The notes beneath the pieces were generated by a model that searched no databases, had not been told where the DNA came from, and saw only the letters and a list, made by a program, of their open reading frames with translations. A DNA stretch of 40,699 nt from a virus, in IMG/VR virus record IMGVR_UViG_3300049215_000121, positions 1-40,699 of that record; one strand, written 5' to 3'. Every line of letters starts with the position of its first letter. Position 1 is the first letter of the stretch. A program made the position numbers and the translations under genes. Of this stretch, positions 29,480 to 36,758 are shown in pieces.

Positions 29480-29827
29480 TCAGGTCAGCTTCTGGACGAA
29501 GGTGACGTTGACGTAGACGTAGTTGCCCTGGGTGTAGGCGGTGCCGACCGTCTCGACGATCCAGGTCTGGCCCTGCAGCGTGAAGGTCTGGTTGCGCGCC
29601 GGGACGACGGTGGTCGAGGTCGCCAGCTGCAGCTTCATCGAACCCGTGATGACCTGCGGGATCAGCACCTGACCGATGGGGACGCCGTTGCCGTCCTTGA
29701 TCTCCTGCCGCTGCTGGCCGTAGGACAGATTGATGTCCTCGGCGATGTAGGTCACCGAGTTGATCGAGACCGGTGAGTCCGGAATGCCGAAGGCCTGGGT
29801 GCCGTCCTGAAAGGGAGTGTATGCCAT
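29480..29827 (-). CDS. Probable tail tube protein
   Basis: 115 residues, beta-rich: DSPVSINSVTYIAEDINLSY, GVPIGQVLIPQVITGSMKLQLA, QTFTLQGQTWIVETVG. The size and the final beta-sandwich-like half fit a small tail-tube subunit. Position before the chaperone and tape measure agrees. The leader holds both a GTGGACAA element (29861-29854) and GAACCCTCGACCC directly before the ATG. It should be abundant. Confidence 0.55.
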   Translation of the reverse strand: MAYTPFQDGTQAFGIPDSPVSINSVTYIAEDINLSYGQQRQEIKDGNGVPIGQVLIPQVITGSMKLQLATSTTVVPARNQTFTLQGQTWIVETVGTAYTQGNYVYVNVTFVQKLT

Positions 29828-29875
29828 AGGGTCGAGGGTTCACCCATCGCCCTTTGTCCACGCTTCGGTCGGAAT

Positions 29876-30379
29876 TCAGGCCGTGCTCGGCCAGGCGTTG
29901 TTCGGGATGGCGAACCAGATGCGGTAGCCGAGAATCGACAGGTCCTGGCTCTTGCCGTCGTATACCCGCGGGGTCTGCTCCTCCGGCAGCATTTCGAGGA
30001 TCTGGATGCCCGGCAGGTTCGTCCCGTTGAACTTCTTGGCGCCGGCGGTCATCACGTAGCGCGCCAGCCCCCGGATCCGTCCGTGCTGGTCGGCGTTGCC
30101 TGCCACGCTCGGCCGGGTGGTCGACAAGGTGATCGCCACCGACCCCTCGAAGGAGTTCGGGACCTGCTTTGGCGTGGCCTGACCGGCCGCAGTGCGCTGG
30201 GCCATGGCCGAGTGCAGGGAGAAGGACACTTCGAGCCGTGGCGTGCCCTTCTTGCCCCCTTCCCGGCTCGTCCAGACCTCGCAGGTGATTGTCGCAGCCG
30301 TCAACTCGGCCACGAGCACGGCCTTGATGGCGTCCTCGATGCGGTCGTCGAAATCGTAGAGGTCGTAGATGTCGCTCAT
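29876..30379 (-). CDS. Tail terminator/completion-like protein
   Basis: 167 residues. A helix (DDRIEDAIKAVLVAELTAA), then alternating strands (TCEVWTSREG, RLEVSFSLHSA, GSVAITLSTTRP), in the order expected of tail-terminator proteins of the lambda gpU type. Third gene after the major capsid protein, directly before the tail tube, which is the usual place for this function. Sequence evidence alone is weak. Confidence 0.5.
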   Translation of the reverse strand: MSDIYDLYDFDDRIEDAIKAVLVAELTAATITCEVWTSREGGKKGTPRLEVSFSLHSAMAQRTAAGQATPKQVPNSFEGSVAITLSTTRPSVAGNADQHGRIRGLARYVMTAGAKKFNGTNLPGIQILEMLPEEQTPRVYDGKSQDLSILGYRIWFAIPNNAWPSTA

Positions 30380-30383
30380 AGGG

Positions 30384-31190
30384 TCAGGTCGCGGCCCGCT
30401 TCAGAGTCCAGCCGCGGAAGAGTTTCGTGGTCTGCTCCAGGCTGCCGTCGAAGCCCTTCTGGCAGGCCGTGGCGAGGAACTTGGCCCGCCCGGCGATCTT
30501 GACCGCCAGCAGCCGGCCGAAACTCAGTTTCGGGGCCTGCCCGCCGGGGTAGCGGTTGATCAGGGTCAGCCCGAAGCGCCCCTTCTCGTCCAGGGTGACG
30601 CTCGTGCCGTTGTTCACCTCCTGACCCTTGAAGGCCTTTGCCGCTCGCGCCTTGGCGATGGCAGCGGCCGAGATGCGCCCGCCGGGCACGTCCTCGAGGT
30701 TGATGCCCGCATGATCGGCGATGCGCACCCACGAGCCGCGCGCCAGCGCCATGCTGTCCGGGGCCCGGGCAAGCGCCCGTTCGGTCTTTTCCTCGGCTGC
30801 GTCGACGATGCCCTTCAGCATCTGCCAGTCGGCGTTCGAATAGTGCTGGTTGATGGGCTGGAAGCCGGTGTTGTGCGTCCGGCGGTAGCCCTGGCCGTCC
30901 TTCTTGCGCATGAATACCCGGCCTCGGGTGCCCTTCTCGCCGCGCACCCCGGCATTGACCGTCACCGGACCATGGCCGGTCAGCCTTGAGCCTTTCAGGG
31001 CCCTCAGGAAGGCGCCCTGCTCGACCTTTGCCTTGTCGGCGATCGGGGTCTCGGCCGCGCAGGCCTTCAGGACCGAACCCGCCTCAGCCATGATGATGCG
31101 TTTCGGGCTGAACCCGGTCAGCTTGGCGGCATAGTTGACGCCGGCCGCGAACGCAGCCTGCGCCTTCTGCATGGTGATTTTCGGGGTCAC
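30384..31190 (-). CDS. Tail/neck component, gp10-like position
   Basis: 268 residues; GTG start in a GTGA overlap (31187-31190). Basic, with Lys/Arg-rich segments (GRVFMRKKDGQGYRR) and two helical parts. The order of capsid, small connector, this gene and tail terminator-like gene mirrors the HK97 gp8-gp10 region, but at 268 residues it is longer than typical gp10-like proteins. No recognised motif. Confidence 0.5.
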   Translation of the reverse strand: MTPKITMQKAQAAFAAGVNYAAKLTGFSPKRIIMAEAGSVLKACAAETPIADKAKVEQGAFLRALKGSRLTGHGPVTVNAGVRGEKGTRGRVFMRKKDGQGYRRTHNTGFQPINQHYSNADWQMLKGIVDAAEEKTERALARAPDSMALARGSWVRIADHAGINLEDVPGGRISAAAIAKARAAKAFKGQEVNNGTSVTLDEKGRFGLTLINRYPGGQAPKLSFGRLLAVKIAGRAKFLATACQKGFDGSLEQTTKLFRGWTLKRAAT

Positions 31191-31528
31191 GGCGTGGCGG
31201 GGATGGTCGGGTCGATGTTCTTCAGCCCGAGCACGTAGCTGGAGGCGTCCTTCTTCAGCGTGCGGATCTCGTAGAGCTTCCCCTCGTATGTCAGCTGGTC
31301 GAGGGTCTCCGGCTCGTTGCCCCTGTCGAACTCGCCCACGTCGACCACGACGATCCGGTCGAGGTCCTCCAGCGTGCCGGTCAGCTCGAACGTCGTCTTC
31401 TGGTCCGCCGCCGTGAAGTAGCCGATGGGGCCGTTCGCCCCGGTCTGCGTGCCGAAGTCGAACTGGTCGCCCAGGATGGGCTGCACCTGCGGGGCAACCG
31501 CGTGGAGCATGGTGTGGAGGGCGTTCAT
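31187..31528 (-). CDS. Head-tail connector/stopper-like protein
   Basis: 113 residues. Strand-rich C-terminal half (RIVVVDVGEFDRG, TYEGKLYEIRTLKKDASSYVLGLKNI) resembles the small beta-barrel of head-closure/stopper proteins, where 'Y.IR.v' near the end is common. First gene after the major capsid protein and separated from it by the terminator at 31531-31570. Confidence 0.5.
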   Translation of the reverse strand: MNALHTMLHAVAPQVQPILGDQFDFGTQTGANGPIGYFTAADQKTTFELTGTLEDLDRIVVVDVGEFDRGNEPETLDQLTYEGKLYEIRTLKKDASSYVLGLKNIDPTIPATP

Positions 31529-31530
31529 CG

Positions 31531-31570
31531 GAAAAAGAAAACCCGCCTCGGCGCGAGGCCTGGGCGGGTC
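31531..31570 (-). terminator. Intrinsic terminator downstream of the major capsid gene
   Basis: Minus strand: ACCCGCC (31569-31563), internal GGCCTCG/CGAGG pairing, GGCGGGT (31547-31541), then TTTTCTTTTT (31540-31531). It would trim most late transcripts after the capsid gene and lower expression of the tail genes below it. Confidence 0.8.
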
Positions 31571-31592
31571 GAAATCAGGTCACGAAGACCGC

Positions 31593-32549
31593 TCAGGACC
31601 ACTGGGTGGTGATGAGCGTGCCGGCGCGCGTGTTGGTGATGTCGGACAGGGTCGTCTTGATCGCCCGGATGACGTTGCTCATCACCTTCTCGTCGCGGTA
31701 GCTGGTGACGTTCAGGAGCGGCCCGAGCTTCTCCCAGAAGAACGTCCGGCCGACGCCGCCCGCGTGCAGCTGCCCGGACTGGCAGTTGCCGACGAAAGCG
31801 TAGGTGTTGTTCCAGATCGCGTTGATCGAGTTGTTCTTCGTCGCCTGGCTCTCGTTCACGTAGGTGTCGCCCACGAGGACCTTCTTGATGCCCATGCTGG
31901 CGAAGGACTGCTGGATGGTCTCCTCGCTCACTCGGGCACCCGGGTTGATCGAGCCGGCGATCCAGCTGCGCATGTCGGCCGACTGGCGGACGATGTCGTA
32001 GATGGGGCCGGAGAAGACGATGGTGTTCGCGCGCTCGCCGCGGGACTTCACGAGGCGGATGGCCGCGGTGATGTCGGCGACCGGCTTCATGGTCGCCAGG
32101 TTGGCCACGGTCCACGCGACCGAGGTGTTGTTCGCGTCGAAGTTGCCGGTGTTCTGGATGGCGCCGGCGACGTCGAGCTCGAGGCCGCGGAGCAGGCGGT
32201 TGCCGGCCTCCATGGCGTAGACGGACTCGAAGGCGAAGTAGTCCTCGTAGATCAGCGTCTGCTCGTCGGGCAGCTCGACCTCCTCGGCGACCTGCAGGAG
32301 GGTGATCGTGTGGTCGTCGATCGCGGACTGCCAGCGGTCGAAGGCCGAGCCCGGGGTGCGGGCCTTGCGCGTGGCGCGCAGGGTGTCGCCCTTGGCGACG
32401 GTGATCTTCGGCACGTGGCCGGTCGGGAGCTTGAGGGGCACCTCACTGAGGACCTGGAGGCCGATGAAGTCCTGACGGTCGGTCAGGCCTTCCATGATGA
32501 CGTCGGTCAGTTCCTGACGGGGCTGGGCGGTGGCGTTCTGGTAGACCAT
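31593..32549 (-). CDS. Major capsid protein
   Basis: 318 residues from the ATG at 32549. The order decoration protein, this gene and connector, plus an HK97-like mix of a long helix and E-loop-type strands (LPTGHVPKITVAKGDTLRATRKA, then a spine-like helix ESVYAMEAGNRLLRGLELDVAGAI), indicates the capsid subunit. NTIVFSGPIYDIVRQSADMRSW and GIKKVLVGDTYVNES are typical of P- and A-domains. The leader CAACCCGCTCC is shared with the decoration gene. A longer upstream frame is Pro/Ser/Arg-rich shadow. Confidence 0.75.
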   Translation of the reverse strand: MVYQNATAQPRQELTDVIMEGLTDRQDFIGLQVLSEVPLKLPTGHVPKITVAKGDTLRATRKARTPGSAFDRWQSAIDDHTITLLQVAEEVELPDEQTLIYEDYFAFESVYAMEAGNRLLRGLELDVAGAIQNTGNFDANNTSVAWTVANLATMKPVADITAAIRLVKSRGERANTIVFSGPIYDIVRQSADMRSWIAGSINPGARVSEETIQQSFASMGIKKVLVGDTYVNESQATKNNSINAIWNNTYAFVGNCQSGQLHAGGVGRTFFWEKLGPLLNVTSYRDEKVMSNVIRAIKTTLSDITNTRAGTLITTQWS

Positions 32550-32610
32550 TGCGGGAGCGGGTTGAGGTTCCGGAGAGGGTTGAGGGTCAGAGGGTGTCGG
32601 GGCCGGCGGA

Positions 32611-33006
32611 TCAGGCGGCGGGGATCTTCGGGATCCAGGTGAACGGGCCGCCGTCATAGCCGGCGGTCGTGGCGCGACCCACGAGGAGCGCACCGCCGCC
32701 GGAGGCCGCGCTGAAGGCGCCGCTGGCCGCGGTGTAGACGTCACCGCCGAGAGCGATGGTGCCGCTGGCCTGGCCGAACTGCTCGCCCTGGGCGTTCAGG
32801 AAGCGGACCGTGCCGTAGGCGCCGCTCGCGATGGGCTGCATCGCGATGCAATCGCCACGCTCGCCGATGGCGGCGACCGCCAGGCTGGGCTTGCCGTCCG
32901 GGCTGGAGCCGGTGACGAACTTCAGGCGCTGGTAGAGCGTGATCGCCTCGCTGGCGAGGTAGGAGCCGTAGCCCCCTTCGTTGATGGTGGCGTTATCGTA
33001 GGCCAT
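32611..33006 (-). CDS. Head decoration-like protein
   Basis: 131 residues, Gly/Ala-rich and beta-rich: GDVYTAASGAFSAASGGGALLVGRATTAG resembles the DUF2190 or capsid-cement type of small decoration proteins. Lies between the protease-scaffold gene and the major capsid gene, as gpD does in lambda. Leader CAACCCGCTCC at -15 instead of a Shine-Dalgarno site. Confidence 0.65.
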   Translation of the reverse strand: MAYDNATINEGGYGSYLASEAITLYQRLKFVTGSSPDGKPSLAVAAIGERGDCIAMQPIASGAYGTVRFLNAQGEQFGQASGTIALGGDVYTAASGAFSAASGGGALLVGRATTAGYDGGPFTWIPKIPAA

Positions 33007-33095
33007 GGTCGGAGCGGGTTGGGTTGCGTTCTGTTCGGGGAGGTCCCTCGCGGGATTCTCCCCCTATTCGGGGGAATTTCGGTTGCGGATCAGGT

Positions 33096-34238
33096 TCAGC
33101 GGCTCGCCTTGGCGTTGCCAAGGGTGTTGTCCTTGCTGGCGTCGTAGACGCCGAGATTGCGCTGGTGCTCGGCGTATTTTTCCGGGTGGGAGGCCATCAC
33201 CTGGCGGTGGGCGTCCGAGCGCTTCAGCTTGCCGTTCGAGGCGGCGACCGTCTCGTCGACGATCTGGAGGTAGGACTTCTCGCCCTTCGCCTTCTCGGCG
33301 GCGAGGCGCTGGGCCTCGGTCTCCGCGGCGGCATCGGCGCCACCGGAACCGCCCTTCGCGTCGCCCTTCTTCAGGCCGAGCGCGGCGGCTTCCTTCTGCA
33401 GGGTCGCGAGACCCTCGGTCACCGCGGCGAGCTTCTCGGCCGTCTCTTTCTGCTGCGCGGCCATCTTGGCCATCGCATCACCGTCGCCGTCCGTTTTCTT
33501 CGGCGCGACAGCGGCCTGGAGGGCGGTCATCGCTTCGCCGAGCTTGTTGATCGCGGCCATGCAGTCGTCGATCGTGAGGGTTTTCTTGTCGTCGGAGGCC
33601 ATGTGTTGAAGGGATTCGGGTTTTGCGGTTTTCAACCTTGGCGTTTTGTCCACGCTTCGGTTGAGAAAAAGTCCGTCGTGCGTGATCGCGCCCTCGTCCA
33701 CGATGTCGACGCCGTAGAGCTCCGAGATGCGCATCAGCGCGCGGTCCTTGAAAATCTCGAACTCCGGCAGCATGTCGATCGACAGGCCGATCAGCTTCGG
33801 GGTTTTCGCGGCGGTCTCCAGGACGACGTCGCGGTCGCGGTAGGAATCGTTCAGGTGCAGGTCGCAGATGACGCGAGCCGGGACCACCTTGTCCGAGCCG
33901 ACCTCGGGACCGGCCGGGACCTTCTTGAAGTTGTCGGCGTAGCCCGCGCGCGCCTCGAGGGAATCGTCGTGATCCGAGCGGGCCTTCAGCACCCCGCCGG
34001 CCATGTCCGCCGCGGCCATGATGGTGTCGAGCGTCTGCTCGTCGGTGACGACCTTCAGCTTCCGTGCGGCCAGCTTCGGGTCGCGGGTCAGGTTGCCGTC
34101 CTTGTCCAGGAAGACGAACTTGCCGGTCGCCTCTACGCCGGCCTGGGCGACGGTGACGCCGCGAAGCACGCCGGCCTTCGAGTCCACGGCGCCGGCGTGG
34201 AGCTGCATCGTCAGTTCGTGTTCGGAGATGGTCGTCAT
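33096..34238 (-). CDS. Capsid maturation protease fused to scaffold
   Basis: 380 residues. Residues about 1-200 look like a prohead protease: HDDS (about 91-94), DLHLNDSYRDRDVV (about 128-141) and LIGLSIDML (about 151-159), with the Ser in the GLS motif as a plausible nucleophile. From about residue 213 the protein changes to Ala/Lys/Glu-rich coiled coil (MAKMAAQQKETAEKLAAVTEGL), typical of scaffold. An in-frame ATG at 33601 could make a scaffold-only product, as in lambda C/Nu3. Coupled by ATGA to the portal gene. Confidence 0.7.
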   Translation of the reverse strand: MTTISEHELTMQLHAGAVDSKAGVLRGVTVAQAGVEATGKFVFLDKDGNLTRDPKLAARKLKVVTDEQTLDTIMAAADMAGGVLKARSDHDDSLEARAGYADNFKKVPAGPEVGSDKVVPARVICDLHLNDSYRDRDVVLETAAKTPKLIGLSIDMLPEFEIFKDRALMRISELYGVDIVDEGAITHDGLFLNRSVDKTPRLKTAKPESLQHMASDDKKTLTIDDCMAAINKLGEAMTALQAAVAPKKTDGDGDAMAKMAAQQKETAEKLAAVTEGLATLQKEAAALGLKKGDAKGGSGGADAAAETEAQRLAAEKAKGEKSYLQIVDETVAASNGKLKRSDAHRQVMASHPEKYAEHQRNLGVYDASKDNTLGNAKASR

Positions 34239-35803
34239 TTTGCTACCTCGAGGCCCTTGTCCACGGCTTCCACTTCGGCGGGGGCCTTGATGCCGGCACC
34301 CGGGTTCGGGAATTTCTTCATCAGGTAGGGCAGCACCACCTCGAACGGCTGCTTCGTCTTCGTGGCGATGCGCTGCGCGGCCTGGAAGATCGCGAGGGTG
34401 TTCTGCTCGATCTGCAGGTTCACCTCCTCGATGGTCTTGTTGTTCTCGAGGGCGTATTCCTGCGGGGACATAACGCCCGCATCCATCAGCTTGACGTCGG
34501 CATCGACCTCGCGGCCGTAGTCGACGGAGATGGCCCGGCCCATCTGCCAGGTGCCCTTGAACCGTTCGAGCTTCCGGTCGAGGCCGTATTTCGCGAGGTC
34601 GAGGTAGCCGGTCTGGATGCCCTTCTGGATCAGCCGGTTTTTGTAGGGGTTGAGGAGCATCCGCTTCAGCCAGCGCTTCTCCTCGGCGAAGGTGGCCTCC
34701 GCCTTGTTCACGTAGAACCGCTGGACGACGCCGCCCGACTCCGAGCGGTAGCAGAATTCGAGCGGGAGCTTCGCGCCGATGGCGCAGTCGCGCTTCAGGT
34801 CCTCGATCAGCGGCCGGTATTGCTGGTTCGGGAAGTCGTTCGGGTATTCCATCACGCCCTCGTCGAGCTTCAGGTATTGCTGGGTCACGTCGCCGACGTT
34901 GACGCTCAGCGGCCGGGGCACGCCGGAGGGACTCGCGGCCTGCTCCTCGTAGCCGGTGCCGCGCGGGCGCCCCTGCTCGTTGACCACGTAGGGCAGCTGG
35001 CTCGCGCGCCACTTGATGTTCAGCTTCGTAAAGTCCGAGATTTGCTTGATGTCGAAGCCGTTCTCGATGGCGTTCATGAACACCGTGACGCCGTGATACT
35101 GCTCGAAGCGGAAGGGGTCGTAGTAGTGGATGAACTGGTTCGGCTCGACGCTCTGCTGGAAGACGTAGGCGTTCAGCTTCGGGAGCCGGCGGTAGATGTT
35201 GAACTTGACCGGGCGGCCTGAGATGGGATCGACCTCGATCCCGTTGTAGTCGTAGGCGCTGACGCCCGCCGCCATGGTCGGATTGCCGATGCGGTCGCCC
35301 GAGATGTAGGACAGCTTGATGGAGTCCGTCTCGTCGATGAGCATGAACCCGCACTCGCCGTCGCGCTTCTTCGTGCGCACCGCGAGCCGGGCGATCTTCG
35401 TCAGGTCCAGGCGCTGGGACCAGTCGCACTGGTCGAACTGCCACTCCAGAAAATCGTTGATCGCCTTGTCGGCTTCGGCGTTGCCCGTGCCGGCGCGGTA
35501 GCAGAGGTCGCCGACCACGAAGGTCTCGAAGTCGCCGAGGATGCCGTCGAAGAAGGGAAAGTCCTCCTCGAGCTGGCGCGCGGCGCGGATGAGCACGATC
35601 CGCTCGTAGGCCTGCTTGTAGTCGTCGGGCGTGGAGAGCTGGTTCGGGCTCGGCCGCTTGTTGCCCGGCTCGGCGCCGGCGTAGAGCAGCATCTTGCGCG
35701 CATCGGCGCCCCGCCGGTTGAGGTCGAGCATTTCCCGGGCCCGGGCGCGGTCGAGGCGCAGTTCCCCGGTGATGGCCTTGTGGATGAGGGTGGCGAAGTT
35801 CAC
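34235..35803 (-). CDS. Portal protein, lambda type
   Basis: 522 residues, GTG start in a GTGA overlap with the gpW-like gene. The family features include ERIVLIRAARQLEEDFPFFDGIL, KKRDGECGFML, HYYDPFRFEQYHGVTVF, LKLDEGVMEYPNDFP, and the C-terminal WQMGRAISVDYGREVDADVKLMDAGVMSPQEYA, equivalent to the 'vDP..e..A....i..G..t..e' ending of phage_portal_2 proteins. It forms the dodecameric DNA channel and binds the terminase. Length is normal for the family. Confidence 0.85.
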   Translation of the reverse strand: MNFATLIHKAITGELRLDRARAREMLDLNRRGADARKMLLYAGAEPGNKRPSPNQLSTPDDYKQAYERIVLIRAARQLEEDFPFFDGILGDFETFVVGDLCYRAGTGNAEADKAINDFLEWQFDQCDWSQRLDLTKIARLAVRTKKRDGECGFMLIDETDSIKLSYISGDRIGNPTMAAGVSAYDYNGIEVDPISGRPVKFNIYRRLPKLNAYVFQQSVEPNQFIHYYDPFRFEQYHGVTVFMNAIENGFDIKQISDFTKLNIKWRASQLPYVVNEQGRPRGTGYEEQAASPSGVPRPLSVNVGDVTQQYLKLDEGVMEYPNDFPNQQYRPLIEDLKRDCAIGAKLPLEFCYRSESGGVVQRFYVNKAEATFAEEKRWLKRMLLNPYKNRLIQKGIQTGYLDLAKYGLDRKLERFKGTWQMGRAISVDYGREVDADVKLMDAGVMSPQEYALENNKTIEEVNLQIEQNTLAIFQAAQRIATKTKQPFEVVLPYLMKKFPNPGAGIKAPAEVEAVDKGLEVAK

Positions 35804-36087
35804 AGGGTGACGGGGTAGCCCGGGATCGCGCAGCCGCGGTGGGTGTTGAAGTTCGGCTCGACCCGGGCGTTCACCGAGTCGAGGTTCAGCGCCGCGGCGA
35901 GGCCGTTGATCAGCCGGACGAGATCGTCGTTCGAGAGCACGGTCAGGCCGTAGCTTTGCGCGGCGCTCGAGCCGGTGTTGACCCGCCCGGTCTGAAGACG
36001 CAGGGAGTATTCCGTCTTCGCCGCGGTGAGCAGCGCCTGCTGTTCGGTGGGCGAATAGACGCCGATGTCGAGGACTGGGGAGGCCAT
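35800..36087 (-). CDS. gpW-like head-tail joining protein
   Basis: 95 residues from the ATG at 36087. Helical start (TEQQALLTAAKTEYSLRLQTG) and a final loop region. In lambda, gpW lies between the terminase and the portal genes, and this gene directly precedes the portal. Longer than gpW (68 residues), and it shares only the general pattern, so the name is by position and fold pattern. A GTGGACAA element lies 12 bases upstream of its ATG. Confidence 0.5.
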   Translation of the reverse strand: MASPVLDIGVYSPTEQQALLTAAKTEYSLRLQTGRVNTGSSAAQSYGLTVLSNDDLVRLINGLAAALNLDSVNARVEPNFNTHRGCAIPGYPVTL

Positions 36088-36116
36088 ACCTTGCGCGGGT
36101 TGTCCACCGTTTCCGG

Positions 36117-36758
36117 TCAGCTTTTGACCCGCTCGTAGACGGCGGTCACCTCGTATTGCCAGTGCATTTCGAGCCGCTTGAGGCGGAATTTGCCCGACTT
36201 CGTGAAGTGCCAGTCCAGCTCCTCGAACCGCCAGTAATGGAACCACGCCCCGTCCTGCCCGTCGACAGCCCGGTCGATGTTCCTCCAGTCCTTGACGATG
36301 CAGCGCCAGGCGATGCCGGCGGAGGCGACCCGCACCATCTCCGCGATCAGCGCCGCGCGCATGTCGTCCGGCAGGTGCGGCAGGACGTCGAAGGTGGCGA
36401 TCAGGTCCACGGAGTTGTCCGCCAGCGGGAGCGTCCGGCCGTCGTAGAGGAAGCAGTTCCCGCCCGCCTCCGGGATCTGGTTGTCGATGGCGTATTTCGA
36501 CACGTCGAACCCGAAGGCCCGCTTCAGCCGGGCCCGCCAGTAGGCGACCTCGAAGCCCAGCGCGCAGCCGATGAAGAGGGCGGACTCGTGGGCGACCTGC
36601 TGGCAGGCGCCCCACTTGATCGCCAGTTGCTGGGCCTGCTCCTGGCTGCCGTAGCGGTAGTCGCGGAAGCCCCCGCGGGCTCCGCCGCCGTAGTAGCCGG
36701 CGTCGTAGTAGGCGGGGTCGTAGTGCTTCTCGCCGGGCTGGGGTGCTGGTGTGTTCAT
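36117..36758 (-). CDS. Class I SAM-dependent methyltransferase
   Basis: 213 residues from the ATG at 36758, which overlaps the glycosyltransferase stop (ATGA). ALFIGCALGFEVAYW is a slightly degenerate SAM-binding loop, followed by FGFDVSKYAIDNQ, PLADNSVDLIATFDVLPHL and EMVRVASAGIAWRCIV, the order of Methyltransf_11/25-type enzymes. Such enzymes often methylate sugars or glycolipids. The pairing with a glycosyltransferase suggests that both modify a glycan on virion or host. Inserted between terminase and portal, which is unusual. Confidence 0.75.
   Translation of the reverse strand: MNTPAPQPGEKHYDPAYYDAGYYGGGARGGFRDYRYGSQEQAQQLAIKWGACQQVAHESALFIGCALGFEVAYWRARLKRAFGFDVSKYAIDNQIPEAGGNCFLYDGRTLPLADNSVDLIATFDVLPHLPDDMRAALIAEMVRVASAGIAWRCIVKDWRNIDRAVDGQDGAWFHYWRFEELDWHFTKSGKFRLKRLEMHWQYEVTAVYERVKS

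Noticed and set aside
28842-29480. Programmed frameshift for a tail assembly chaperone extension
   Set aside because: No convincing slippery heptamer near the end of the gene, and the next gene starts 3 bases after its stop.
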